DNA of 64,000 nt, taken from Sulfurospirillum sp001602955. Its GTDB lineage: Bacteria > Campylobacterota > Campylobacteria > Campylobacterales > Sulfurospirillaceae. The notes beneath the pieces are model-generated. The model was not told where the DNA came from. It saw nothing but the letters and a program-made list of their open reading frames with translations, and searched no databases. Position 1 is the first letter of the stretch. Each line of letters opens with the position of its first letter. Of this stretch, positions 17,427 through 26,170 are shown piece after piece. Location of the stretch: NCBI GenBank assembly GCA_001602955.1, contig LVAC01000022.1, positions 62,001 through 126,000 on the forward strand. Direction: 5' to 3'. The position numbers and the translations under genes are program-made.

Positions 17427-17969
17427 ATGACTTATTTTACGATTTTACATTGGATTGCCGTTTCTATTATTGCCGTACTGTTTATCCTTTTTTTGGTTTT
17501 AACATTCCAAAACCGTGACGAGAAATCTTCTTTAGCTGCACCTATTTTAACCAACATCTTGGCAATGTCGATTCTCACTTTTTTCAGTATTTATGTTTTA
17601 GACAAATACACAAAATTGGCACAACTTGATAACGTAATTCAGAAAAAAATGCTCGTGAACGAATCGTTTGCTATCAGCGGTCAAATTCGCAATATCGGGA
17701 ATTTTCAGATTGCACAATGCACTTTAGAAGTCAAAGTTTCCAATAACGCTATCGAAAAGACGGGAACCGACAGTGCTATTTTTGTACCCAAATCGGCGTT
17801 GGATAGTTTATTTAAGCGCAAAGATGAAGATATCGGCGTTGAGACGACCAAAGAATTCGTCATTGCCGAAGATCTTCGCCCCGGAGAATTACGTAACTTT
17901 ACGGTCTTTATGCGCTATCCGCCCTCTTTTAGCAAGCCTTATACGCGTTATGAACTTTTCTGCCATTAA
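17427..17969 (+). CDS. Small inner-membrane protein, paralogue of the upstream gene
   Basis: A 180-residue protein with two N-terminal membrane segments (about 8-27 and 38-55). The outer domain contains ESFAISGQIRNIGNFQIAQC (about 73-92), which matches the upstream protein's FSDTLIVEATLQNLSQKPFKRC position by position in pattern. It then has a 'DLRPGELRNFTVFMRY' segment parallel to the neighbour's 'LSPNELTNIRILFDDF'. GGAG precedes the ATG. Its TAA overlaps the TAA of the convergent radical-SAM gene inside TTAA. The paralogy is visible by eye; the DUF2393 label is tentative. Confidence 0.6.
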   Translation: MTYFTILHWIAVSIIAVLFILFLVLTFQNRDEKSSLAAPILTNILAMSILTFFSIYVLDKYTKLAQLDNVIQKKMLVNESFAISGQIRNIGNFQIAQCTLEVKVSNNAIEKTGTDSAIFVPKSALDSLFKRKDEDIGVETTKEFVIAEDLRPGELRNFTVFMRYPPSFSKPYTRYELFCH

Positions 17970-18928
17970 TATAACCAACCCTGATGGGCAAATGCTTGGC
18001 GAATAGCATACATTTGCCGATGTTTATCGTAACACCAATCGGGTGCCAACAACGACGTATCGCCTATGCCGGCACTCACGCGCTGAATCATAACATGTGA
18101 AGGAAGAAGTGCTATCGCTTTAACGAGCGTATCAATATAGACCTCTTCCGTAATCGGCGTAAACGTCCCTTTATTTAAATCATGCGCAAGAGCCGTTTTT
18201 TTGACGACATAAAGCGGATGAAACTTGAACGATTGTACATCAAGGCTGAGTGCAAATTTGACGCTTTCAAGCATCATTTCCTGCGTCTCTTGCGGTAATC
18301 CGAAAATCATATGGGTGCAGACGTTCAATCCATACCGACGCGTCATCTTAATACTTGAAGCAATATTGGCACTATCATGCCCGCGATTGATACGTTGCAA
18401 CGTTGTATCAAAAGACGATTGCACGCCGTACTCCACCCAAATTTCATGTGTTTGCGCCAGCTCAGCCAAATAGTCTAAAATGTCCGGAGAAATGCTATCG
18501 GTACGTGTACCGATACTCAAACCGATAACGTCTTCAAAACCGAGAGCCTTCGTATACAATGCCTTTAACGTCTCTAAAGGAGCATACGTATTGGTAAACG
18601 ATTGAAAATAGACGATAAATTTTTTTGCTCCAAACTTTTTACGTAAGCTATTTTGGGTTTTTTTAAATTGTGCCTCAAGCTGTAAAAGCTGAAAGTCTAA
18701 ATAAGGGTTATGGGAAGTATTCGGTTGCAAAAAAAAACGCTTCGGTTGTTCTTTGCTATGCCCCAAGTTGGGGCTAAAGGACTCGTTTTCGCAAAAAATG
18801 CATCCGCCTTTAGCCACACTCCCGTCAATATTCGGACATGTAAATCCAAAAATCGAGATCGGAACTTTATAAACGTTGACATTAAATTTTTCTCTAAAAT
18901 ACCGCCCCGCGGTTAAAATAGCGCGCAT
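17966..18928 (-). CDS. Radical SAM protein of the YhcC/TIGR01212 type
   Basis: A 320-residue radical SAM protein. The Cys motif is the long-spaced form CPNIDGSVAKGGCIFC (near residues 30-45), in which the first two Cys are 12 residues apart, as in the YhcC/YtqA family. Downstream segments include FVYFQSFTNTYAPLE-like IVYFQSFTNTYAP (near 104-116), GLSIGTRTDSI (near 135-145) and VEYGVQSSFDTTLQRINRGHD (split here across about 160-180). The substrate is unknown. The start codon overlaps the purF stop by one base (TAATG). Confidence 0.88.
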   Translation of the reverse strand: MRAILTAGRYFREKFNVNVYKVPISIFGFTCPNIDGSVAKGGCIFCENESFSPNLGHSKEQPKRFFLQPNTSHNPYLDFQLLQLEAQFKKTQNSLRKKFGAKKFIVYFQSFTNTYAPLETLKALYTKALGFEDVIGLSIGTRTDSISPDILDYLAELAQTHEIWVEYGVQSSFDTTLQRINRGHDSANIASSIKMTRRYGLNVCTHMIFGLPQETQEMMLESVKFALSLDVQSFKFHPLYVVKKTALAHDLNKGTFTPITEEVYIDTLVKAIALLPSHVMIQRVSAGIGDTSLLAPDWCYDKHRQMYAIRQAFAHQGWLY

Positions 18929-20265
18929 TATTTAATAAAATAGTTTCCATCAAAACTCACGAGCGAATAGTTCATATCGTTTCCGATGCTCTCTTTAAGG
19001 GCTTCAATACTTAAAAAAGCTAACGAATCGGCTCCGATATACTCGCGTACTTCTTCCACGTTTTTGTTGGCACTGATCAGCTCTTTGTAGCTTGGAGTAT
19101 CAATACCGTAAAGACAAGGATGCTCGATCGTAGGAGAAGCGATACGCATGTGAACTTCCGCCGCACCGGCACGTTTGAGCATTTTTACAATCTGTCGCGA
19201 CGTTGTTCCTCGAACGATACTGTCGTCAATTACGACGATTTTTTTACCTTCTAGAATTTTATGAATCGGAGAGAGTTTAAGTTTAACTTTTAAATCGCGT
19301 ACCGCTTGCGTAGGCTCGATAAACGTTCTACCGACATAGTGGTTACGCACAATCGCCATTTCAAAAGGTATACCGCTTTGTTGAGCGTAGCCTAATGCCG
19401 CACTCACGCCGCTGTCTGGAACGGGAATCACGAAATCCGCTTTTACGGGTGATAGATCCGCCAATTTCATTCCCATTCGTTTACGCGCCGCATAAACGTT
19501 TTTGCCTTCGATCACGCTATCGGGACGAGCGAAATAGATAAATTCGAAAGCACAAATGTGCGGGTCGGGTTCAAAAAGTTGAATGCTTTCAAACGCTTCT
19601 TGTCCATGTCTAAAAATAACCATTTCCCCCGGTCTGACGTCTCGAATAAATTCGGCATCAACCAAATCTAGCGCACATGTTTCACTGGCAACGATGTAGC
19701 CGCCCTCTTTGAGCTTTCCGATCGAAAGCGGTCTAACTCCGTAACGATCACGGATTGCAAACATCTTGGAACGACTTTGAATCAAAAGACAATACGCACC
19801 CTTAATGACGTTTAACGCTTCGACAATACGGTCTTTAAGTTTATCCTGTTGAGAACGTGCAATCAAATGAATGATATTTTCGGTATCCATCGAAGATTGA
19901 AAAATAGCACCTTGTTCAATGAGGCGACTGCGCACTTCATGCTTATTGATCAAATTTCCGTTATGCACGATCGAAATATCGCCGAGTTTATAACTTGCAG
20001 CAACCGGTTGCGCGTCTTTAACCGAATCGCTTCCTGCGGTTGAATAACGGTTATGACCGATTGCCATATCGCCGTCTAGAAAAGTGAGTTTTGTTTCGTT
20101 AAAAACTTCGGTAACAAGTCCGTTATCTTTAATCGTACGGATTCTTTTTCCGTCACTTGAACTGATTCCTGTTGCCTCTTGACCTCTATGTTGCATCGCA
20201 AATAACGCATAATACGCTATTTTGGAAGCATGTTTTACATCAAATACACCGACAATTGCACACAT
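18928..20265 (-). CDS. purF: Amidophosphoribosyltransferase
   Basis: A 445-residue PurF, the committed step of purine synthesis (PRPP and glutamine to phosphoribosylamine). Met is followed directly by the catalytic Cys2 (MCAIVGVFD), and HRGQEATGI (near 27-35) completes the N-terminal nucleophile glutaminase site. The phosphoribosyltransferase domain has the PRPP motif KIVVIDDSIVRGTT (near 349-362). It follows dapB with 14 bases between. Confidence 0.97.
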   Translation of the reverse strand: MCAIVGVFDVKHASKIAYYALFAMQHRGQEATGISSSDGKRIRTIKDNGLVTEVFNETKLTFLDGDMAIGHNRYSTAGSDSVKDAQPVAASYKLGDISIVHNGNLINKHEVRSRLIEQGAIFQSSMDTENIIHLIARSQQDKLKDRIVEALNVIKGAYCLLIQSRSKMFAIRDRYGVRPLSIGKLKEGGYIVASETCALDLVDAEFIRDVRPGEMVIFRHGQEAFESIQLFEPDPHICAFEFIYFARPDSVIEGKNVYAARKRMGMKLADLSPVKADFVIPVPDSGVSAALGYAQQSGIPFEMAIVRNHYVGRTFIEPTQAVRDLKVKLKLSPIHKILEGKKIVVIDDSIVRGTTSRQIVKMLKRAGAAEVHMRIASPTIEHPCLYGIDTPSYKELISANKNVEEVREYIGADSLAFLSIEALKESIGNDMNYSLVSFDGNYFIK

Positions 20266-20279
20266 ACGCTTCTACCTTT

Positions 20280-21047
20280 TTAAAGACCCAAACAATCGCT
20301 AATCGTATAGAGACCGTTTGGTTGATGGACGATCCATTTCGCCGCTTTAATCGCGCCTTTTGCAAAGGTATCGCGACTGGTCGCCGTATGGTTCATCTCT
20401 ATAAATTCCCCGTCATTATAAAAACCAACGGTATGGCGACCGACGATATCGCCTCCGCGTAATGCCATAATTGCAATTTCATTTTTACTACGTTCACCGA
20501 TCAATCCGTTACGCCCGCTAACGCGCACGTCGTCCAAAACCAATCCTCGAGCGCGTGCGGCATGTTCGCCGAGCGTCAAAGCCGTTCCGCTTGGAGCGTC
20601 TTTTTTATGGCGATGATGCTGTTCTACGATTTCGATATCAAAATCGCTTAGGCTTTTGGATGCGAGTTCGACCAAACGATTTAAAACCGCAACGCCTAGA
20701 GACATATTGGTCGAATATAAAATCGGCATATGATTAGCCGCTTCTTTTAAAAGATTATGCTGATGTTCGTTTAATCCGGTCGTACCGATGACAAGAGGAG
20801 TAGGAGATTTGAGTGCATTTTCCAATAAAGTTTCCGTCCCTGTCGCAATCGTAAAATCGATCACGACATCGCTTCTCTCTAACAAAATACTCACGTCGTT
20901 TGTCGTGGAAATTTCCGAAGGTACGGAAAAACTAAACGCCTCAATAGCATGTAAAATATAAGGACGGGCTTGAGCGTCTTTCATAAGATTTTCAATTAAT
21001 AATCTTCCGACTCTACCGGTTGAGCCGTGAATTCCGACATTGATCAT
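20280..21047 (-). CDS. dapB: 4-hydroxy-tetrahydrodipicolinate reductase
   Basis: A 255-residue DapB, which reduces HTPA with NAD(P)H on the lysine/meso-diaminopimelate path. It has the Rossmann start VGIHGSTGRVGRL (3-15), the active-site EQHHRHKKDAPSGTAL (near 142-157, with the conserved His pair and the Lys of KKDAPSGT), and GGDIVGRHTVGF. Lysine-pathway genes hom and an aminotransferase lie a few kilobases upstream in the same minus-strand run. Confidence 0.96.
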   Translation of the reverse strand: MINVGIHGSTGRVGRLLIENLMKDAQARPYILHAIEAFSFSVPSEISTTNDVSILLERSDVVIDFTIATGTETLLENALKSPTPLVIGTTGLNEHQHNLLKEAANHMPILYSTNMSLGVAVLNRLVELASKSLSDFDIEIVEQHHRHKKDAPSGTALTLGEHAARARGLVLDDVRVSGRNGLIGERSKNEIAIMALRGGDIVGRHTVGFYNDGEFIEMNHTATSRDTFAKGAIKAAKWIVHQPNGLYTISDCLGL

Positions 21048-21059
21048 ACGTCTGATTCC

Positions 21060-21998
21060 TTATGCATGGTGATTAACGTATTCAAGGGCTTGAATACCCG
21101 CGGTTGCTCCGTCTCCGGCGGCACAGACGACTTGTTTTGAGGCTTTTGTCCTCAAATCTCCGGCGGCGAACAGACCCGCAACAGAAGTTTTCATTGAAAG
21201 ATCGACGATCACGTTTCCGTTTTCATCCATATCGCACAGAAACGCGCCGTCTTGCTGTTTTAAGATACCGTTATTAACGTTCATACCGACAAAAACAAAC
21301 ACTCCCGGAACGGCAATATCACGCTCTTTTCCCTCTTTATCGACAACAATAATGCCGTTAAGTCCCATTTTATCGCCGTACGCTTTTTTAACCGAAACGT
21401 TTAATACCAGTTCTATCTTCGGGTTGTTTTTCACACGTTCGACGGTGCTCGGGCTGGCTCTAAAACTATCGCGTCGATGCACCAAATAGACTTTTGAGCA
21501 AATATGCGAAAGGTATAAAGCTTCTTCCAAAGCCGTATCACCGCCGCCTAAAGCGACAACTTCCTTATTTTTGTAAAAGAAACCGTCACATGTAGCACAT
21601 GTACTAATGCCTTTACCGAAAAACTCGGCCTCACCTTCAAATTCGGCACGTTTAGGCGTGCTTCCGGTACAAACGACGACGCTTTTGGCTTCTTCGCTTT
21701 TACCGCCTGCAAGGCTGAGGGTAAATGTCCCGTCACTGTTTTTTGAAATGCGCGTAACTTCATCCATTACATGTTTAAGCCCAAAGCGCATGCACTGTTC
21801 GGACCACGGTGCCATGAAGTCTAAGCCGCTAAGGACTTGCGCCAAACCGGGATAATTTTCTATTTCGCTACTGCTCGTAATTTGGCCTCCGGGCATTCCT
21901 TTTTCAAACATAACCACGTTTTTAAGTCCGCCTCGCGTCGCGTACAATCCGGCACTAAGTCCTGCGGGACCTCCGCCGACAATCGCTAAATCTAACAT
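21060..21998 (-). CDS. trxB: Thioredoxin reductase
   Basis: A 312-residue FAD/NADPH disulfide reductase. It shows the FAD-binding GGGPAGLSAGLYATR (8-22), the redox pair CATCDGFF (near 133-140), the NADPH-binding GGGDTALEEALYL (near 152-164) and the C-terminal FAD motif FAAGDLRTKASKQVVCAAGDG. It reduces TrxA, encoded 127 bases upstream. Two hairpins lie between the two genes. Confidence 0.96.
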   Translation of the reverse strand: MLDLAIVGGGPAGLSAGLYATRGGLKNVVMFEKGMPGGQITSSSEIENYPGLAQVLSGLDFMAPWSEQCMRFGLKHVMDEVTRISKNSDGTFTLSLAGGKSEEAKSVVVCTGSTPKRAEFEGEAEFFGKGISTCATCDGFFYKNKEVVALGGGDTALEEALYLSHICSKVYLVHRRDSFRASPSTVERVKNNPKIELVLNVSVKKAYGDKMGLNGIIVVDKEGKERDIAVPGVFVFVGMNVNNGILKQQDGAFLCDMDENGNVIVDLSMKTSVAGLFAAGDLRTKASKQVVCAAGDGATAGIQALEYVNHHA

Positions 21999-22034
21999 GC
22001 TGATTTCCTTATTCGTTTTCGGACTGTTTTGCGA

Positions 22035-22053
22035 ATGACCGGCAAAAGGTCAT
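22035..22053 (-). repeat. Small hairpin upstream of trxB
   Basis: ATGACC/GGTCAT form a perfect 6-bp stem around a 7-base loop, 37 bases before the trxB ATG. It is the nearer of two hairpins in the trxA-trxB gap and is a possible mRNA stability or attenuation element. Confidence 0.4.
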
Positions 22054-22075
22054 CTACCATTTAGTCTCAAGAAGT

Positions 22076-22115
22076 CGAGGATACAAAAGAGTGCTGTCTC
22101 TCCTTGGTATCCTCG
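22076..22115. repeat. Hairpin in the trxA-trxB gap
   Basis: CGAGGATAC and GTATCCTCG pair perfectly over 9 bp, with an inner AGAG/CTCT pairing that extends the structure. A T-run (GGTTTTAATAATT) follows only on the plus strand, where no gene reads. On the minus strand trxA runs into it with A-rich DNA ahead. It could therefore be a terminator for antisense transcription or a processing site that sets the trxA to trxB ratio. Confidence 0.5.
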
Positions 22116-22125
22116 GTTTTAATAA

Positions 22126-22443
22126 TTAAAGAAGAGAGTTGATTTTATCCGCTAATACTTGTTTAGACGACGCACCGATCATTTGATCGACCAATTCCCC
22201 GTTTTTAAAGAATAAAATCGTCGGAATCGAACGAATACCGTACTTAATCGCAACGTCTTGTTCTTCATCGGTATTAACTTTACAAATTTTAGCTTTTCCG
22301 TCGAAATCGCCGGCAAGCTCATCGATAACGGGAGCAATCATACGACAAGGTCCGCACCAAGGTGCCCAGAAATCAACTAATGCGACGCCTTCGGCAACGG
22401 TGCTATCAAAATTTGAAGCGTTTAATTCTAGATATTTACCCAT
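22126..22443 (-). CDS. trxA: Thioredoxin
   Basis: A 105-residue thioredoxin with the canonical active site WAPWCGPCRMIAP (near 27-39), the cis-Pro region IRSIPTILFFKNG and normal length. It is the general disulfide reductant of the cytoplasm and the partner of TrxB downstream and of Bcp. It has its own TATAAT promoter and an AGGGGA ribosome binding site. Confidence 0.98.
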   Translation of the reverse strand: MGKYLELNASNFDSTVAEGVALVDFWAPWCGPCRMIAPVIDELAGDFDGKAKICKVNTDEEQDVAIKYGIRSIPTILFFKNGELVDQMIGASSKQVLADKINSLL

Positions 22444-22478
22444 TTTTTTCCCCTAAAACGTTATTTTATAGATATTCA

Positions 22479-22484
22479 ATTATA
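22479..22484 (-). promoter_or_regulatory. -10 box of the trxA promoter
   Basis: The minus strand reads GTGAGTATAATTGAATATC, with TATAAT 36 bases ahead of the trxA ATG and T-rich DNA further upstream. This suggests trxA and trxB can be transcribed apart from the hom-yraN genes upstream. Confidence 0.65.
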
Positions 22485-22528
22485 CTCACTCTAACTTTAA
22501 AATTACCATAGCGAGTAAAGTTATTTTT

Positions 22529-22855
22529 TTAGTAACTAATATTTTTTATTATTTCTATAGTTCCCGGCGTGACGAGAATTGCATCAATTTCATAATCGTG
22601 AGAAGAGGGATGTCGCATAAAATAGTACTGAACGGTTTTGATGATTTTTTGCATTTTGGAAGGTGTAATGCGCGGAAGCGGATCGTAATGATGCGAAAAT
22701 TTTACTTCACAAAAATGTAGAATGTCGCCTTTAAGCGCAACGATATCAAGTTCGCCGAACTTAGAATGAAAATTACGCTCTAAAATACGATAACCTAACG
22801 ATTGAAGGTATAAAGAGGCTTTTTCTTCGGCCTCTTTTCCCTGTTCAAGCCCCAT
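22529..22855 (-). CDS. YraN/UPF0102 nuclease-fold protein
   Basis: A 108-residue UPF0102 protein. The PD-(D/E)XK-like core is visible: FGELDIVAL (near 33-41) and ILHFCEVKF (near 45-53), with Glu, Asp, Glu and Lys in the expected order. Members are Holliday-junction-resolvase-like in fold, but their role is not settled. The ATG directly abuts the hom stop codon, a position I recall for this gene in Campylobacter. Confidence 0.88.
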   Translation of the reverse strand: MGLEQGKEAEEKASLYLQSLGYRILERNFHSKFGELDIVALKGDILHFCEVKFSHHYDPLPRITPSKMQKIIKTVQYYFMRHPSSHDYEIDAILVTPGTIEIIKNISY

Positions 22856-24127
22856 TTACGACTCGATACGAATCATCGTCGGTTTGCGTTCGACAAACTC
22901 TAAATCGCTAATTTCGCATAAAGCTTTTTGAATATCTTTTTCTTTACATGTATGCGTTGAAAAAAGTAAAACGGCACATTCACTCTTCTTTGAATCTTGC
23001 TTTTGAATAAAGCTACTGATAGAAATAGAGTGTTTGCCTAACACTTCCGAAATTTTCGAAAGAACACCGATTTTATCGATAACGCTCACACGGATATAGT
23101 ACTGCGTGGCAATATCGTCTTTACACATTAAGGTCAAGCCGCTTTTTTCCAAAGAGCTGATGAACCCTAACATCGGCGAATTTTGCGCATGACGGGCAAT
23201 ATCGATCAAGTCGGATACGACCGCACTTGCCGTTGCACTTCCGCCGGCTCCCGGACCGTAATACATTGTCTCGCCGACACGATCGCCGATAACGCTAATA
23301 CCGTTCATAACGCCGTCGACCTTAGCAATCATCTGTTGCATCGGAACCAGTGCCGGATGAACGCGAAGTTCGACTTGATCACCGCTTTTTTTAGCAATCG
23401 TCAAAAGTTTGATGTTGTAACCGAACTCTTTGGCAAAATAGATATCTTCACTGTTAATCTGCTCGATGCCTTCGATTAGAATTTCTTCGGGCTTAACGTC
23501 GATACCGTAAGCGATGCTCGCCAAGATCAACAATTTATGCGCCGCATCGAATCCGCCGACGTCAAAACTCGGATCGGCTTCGGCATAACCTAACGCTTGT
23601 GCTTCTTTTAAGACGTCCGCAAATTCGGCTTTTTCATTCATCATTTTCGTCAAAATAAAGTTACATGTACCGTTCATAATGCCTTTAATTGCTTCAATAT
23701 GATTGGCACTTAACCCTTCTCTTAACGCTTTAATAATCGGAATTCCGCCTGCGACACTCGCTTCGTATCCGATCGGCGTCTCTCCCGCCAAATCTTTCAG
23801 TTCGTAACGATGATACGCCAACAACGCTTTATTGGCGGTCACGACCGCTTTTTTATGTTTAAGGGCTTTTGTCACGATTGCATACGCCTCTTCTACACCG
23901 CCCATCAACTCGACGACGACATCGATTTCCGGATTTTCCAAAACAGCGTCTACCGAATCGCTTAAAGGGAGGTCAACCTCCCTTGGTTTGTTTAAATCTC
24001 TCACGACACCGAGTATCGGAACGATTTTTTTACCGGTACGCGCAGTAATAATATCCTCGTTTTCACGCAGGATTTTTACCACATGGCTACCGACGGTTCC
24101 GACACCGATGATTCCGACTTTGATCAT
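22856..24127 (-). CDS. hom: Homoserine dehydrogenase
   Basis: A 423-residue enzyme reducing aspartate semialdehyde to homoserine for threonine and methionine. It has the NAD(P)-binding GIIGVGTVGSHVVKIL (5-20), KKAVVTANKALLAYH (near 91-105), the catalytic-domain GIMNGTCNFILTKM (near 146-159) and ADPSFDVGGFDAAHKL. The last ~80 residues form a C-terminal ACT domain (RVSVIDKIGVLSKISEVLG) that usually binds threonine as feedback inhibitor. The start overlaps the aminotransferase stop by four bases. Confidence 0.96.
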   Translation of the reverse strand: MIKVGIIGVGTVGSHVVKILRENEDIITARTGKKIVPILGVVRDLNKPREVDLPLSDSVDAVLENPEIDVVVELMGGVEEAYAIVTKALKHKKAVVTANKALLAYHRYELKDLAGETPIGYEASVAGGIPIIKALREGLSANHIEAIKGIMNGTCNFILTKMMNEKAEFADVLKEAQALGYAEADPSFDVGGFDAAHKLLILASIAYGIDVKPEEILIEGIEQINSEDIYFAKEFGYNIKLLTIAKKSGDQVELRVHPALVPMQQMIAKVDGVMNGISVIGDRVGETMYYGPGAGGSATASAVVSDLIDIARHAQNSPMLGFISSLEKSGLTLMCKDDIATQYYIRVSVIDKIGVLSKISEVLGKHSISISSFIQKQDSKKSECAVLLFSTHTCKEKDIQKALCEISDLEFVERKPTMIRIES

Positions 24128-25344
24128 ACGTTTGTACCTTCTAGACTTTTCAAATATTTCTTGACATTGCGCGCGGCTTGGCGAATGCGGTTTTCGTTTT
24201 CAATCAACGCAATTCGCACGTATCCGTCTCCGGCTTCTCCAAAACCAATACCGGGGCTCACGGCAATTTTGGCTTCTTGGAGCAGTTGTTTTGCAAATTC
24301 CATACTTCCCAAATGTTCGGCAACTTTAGGAATTTTAGCCCATACGAACATGGTCGATTTGGGTTTTTCCATCGGCCAACCCGCATGGTTGAAACTCTCA
24401 ACCAAAACATCGCGTCTTTTTTTATACGTTGCGCGAATCTCGTCGACACACTCTTGCGGACCGTCCAATGCAACGGTTGAAGCAACTTGAATCGGCGTAA
24501 ACATACCGTAGTCGAACCATGACTTAATTTTTTGAAGCGCACCGACCAATTTCTTATTACCGACGACAAACCCGACGCGCCAACCCGCCATATTGTAACT
24601 TTTGGAAAGCGTATAACACTCTACCGCCACGTCTTTAGCGCCTTCGACTTGAAAAATAGAAGGTGTTTCGTATCCGTCGAAAGAGAGATCGGCATACGCA
24701 ATATCGCTAATAATATAAAAGCGTTCCTCTTTTGCATAGGCAACCAAAGCCTCGTAAAACGCTTTGTCCGTCGTTACGCACGTCGGATTGTGCGGAAAAT
24801 TGACGACGACAAATTTTGGTTTGGGGGCTGATTCTTTAAACACTTTTTTGAGTTTGGTAAAAAATTGTTCTTTATCCAGTTCATAATGCTCGTTATAATC
24901 CAAGGCAAATTTATGTACGTTTCCGCCCGCAATCATAAACGCATACGCATGAATCGGATAGGCCGGATCGGGAACAACGGCAACGTCGCCCGGATTCATA
25001 ATTGCTTGAGCCAAGTGTACAAAACCCTCTTTACTGCCCAGCGTTGCGACCGCTTCGGTATTAGGATCAAGCGTAACACCGTATTTTCGAGCATACCAAT
25101 TACAGATAGCTAGACGAAGTTTATAAATACCTTTGCTCACAGAGTAACCGTGAGTTCCGTCTTTTTGTGCCGATTCGACTAATTTGTCGATAATATGTTG
25201 CGGCGTTCTTCCGTCTGGATTTCCCATCGAAAAATCGATAATATCTTCGCCGGTTCTACGTGCGGCTAATTTTAACTCATTAATTTCTGCAAAAACATAA
25301 CCCGGTAATCTCTCAATCGTATTAAATCGAATTTCGTCAAACAT
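24124..25344 (-). CDS. alaC: Class I/II aminotransferase, AlaC-like
   Basis: A 406-residue fold-type I PLP aminotransferase. It closely follows E. coli AlaC as I remember it: IERLPGYVFAEINELKLAAR (near 10-29), IIDFSMGNPDGRTP, the PLP-lysine motif SKSYNMAGWRVGF (near 242-254) and VSPGIGFGE. AlaC makes alanine from glutamate and pyruvate. Relatives in this lineage have also been labelled LL-diaminopimelate or aspartate aminotransferase, and the tight link to hom (4-base overlap) leaves room for an aspartate-family role. Substrate is therefore uncertain, family is not. Confidence 0.82.
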   Translation of the reverse strand: MFDEIRFNTIERLPGYVFAEINELKLAARRTGEDIIDFSMGNPDGRTPQHIIDKLVESAQKDGTHGYSVSKGIYKLRLAICNWYARKYGVTLDPNTEAVATLGSKEGFVHLAQAIMNPGDVAVVPDPAYPIHAYAFMIAGGNVHKFALDYNEHYELDKEQFFTKLKKVFKESAPKPKFVVVNFPHNPTCVTTDKAFYEALVAYAKEERFYIISDIAYADLSFDGYETPSIFQVEGAKDVAVECYTLSKSYNMAGWRVGFVVGNKKLVGALQKIKSWFDYGMFTPIQVASTVALDGPQECVDEIRATYKKRRDVLVESFNHAGWPMEKPKSTMFVWAKIPKVAEHLGSMEFAKQLLQEAKIAVSPGIGFGEAGDGYVRIALIENENRIRQAARNVKKYLKSLEGTNV

Positions 25345-25354
25345 TGTTTATCCT

Positions 25355-26170
25355 TTACTCTTTGACATTCAATGACAACCCGTGCTTAATGTTTTCCAGC
25401 AAAAAAGCATCGCTTATTTTCAAATAAGCGGCACCGTTTGGAACTTTAAGCTTGAGTACACGCGTCGACTCTTCTGATTTGATATCGCTTAAAAGGTGTA
25501 AGTGCTCATCAAAAAAGGCAACATCCGGAAACCATTTGTCTCCCGATTGAACCGTCAAACTGATCTCTTTAAGATTATGTACGTCGATCCAATAAGGTTT
25601 TAAAGGCTTTCCTAAACTTGTCGTACCGACCTCGACTTTGCGTGCCGAAAGATACGCATTGCTAGAGTCGATATCGTAAAACCAATAGTGTTCATCGTTT
25701 TTCACGATATTCATTATAGTACATCCCCTAGCCCCAAGGGCGCGGGCAAATGCTTCGGGATCGACGACATGTTCGGTTTGAAGGTAAATTTCCCATACAA
25801 ATCCGGCACTATCGCGTAAAGCATTATTGGTTAAGAAATAGTTATATCCCATCGTCTCGAGCGATTCGTTAATAATTTTCAAAAAAATCAGCGGATCGCT
25901 TTGCGTACGAAACGCCAGACGAAGTTGTATCGGTCTATCGTACAGCAATTGCACTAAGCCGTTTTTCTTCAAAACGGAAATGACCTTAACACTGTCCACT
26001 TCGCCGTTAGGTAAAGTAAAAGCGGCAGGTTGCGCAAATAAGACTTGGATCAAATTGATCTGTTTGTCGTATTGCGTTGCGCCGACAAAACTTTTAACTT
26101 TTTCTTGAACGCTCTGTGCGCCGAATAACGAAAGACTCGCTATTAGGATCAAAAATAATTTTTTTACCAA
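25355..26170 (-). CDS. Secreted periplasmic protein, unrecognised
   Basis: A 271-residue protein with a clear signal peptide (KKLFLILIASLSLFGA, cleavage likely after residue 18). The rest is beta-rich with no Cys pair motif: QPAAFTLPNGEVDSVKVISV near 47-66, RPIQLRLAFRTQ near 79-90, and YWFYDIDSSNAYLSA near 161-175. Start and stop overlap or nearly abut its neighbours: it overlaps the RodZ-like gene by seven bases. It is probably a periplasmic partner of that membrane protein. I recall a homologue in the same place in C. jejuni (next to Cj0152c). No function can be assigned. Confidence 0.65.
   Translation of the reverse strand: MVKKLFLILIASLSLFGAQSVQEKVKSFVGATQYDKQINLIQVLFAQPAAFTLPNGEVDSVKVISVLKKNGLVQLLYDRPIQLRLAFRTQSDPLIFLKIINESLETMGYNYFLTNNALRDSAGFVWEIYLQTEHVVDPEAFARALGARGCTIMNIVKNDEHYWFYDIDSSNAYLSARKVEVGTTSLGKPLKPYWIDVHNLKEISLTVQSGDKWFPDVAFFDEHLHLLSDIKSEESTRVLKLKVPNGAAYLKISDAFLLENIKHGLSLNVKE

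Noticed and set aside
22076..22115. Calling the trxA-trxB hairpin a plain rho-independent terminator of trxA.
   Set aside because: The T-run lies on the plus-strand side; trxA is on the minus strand.
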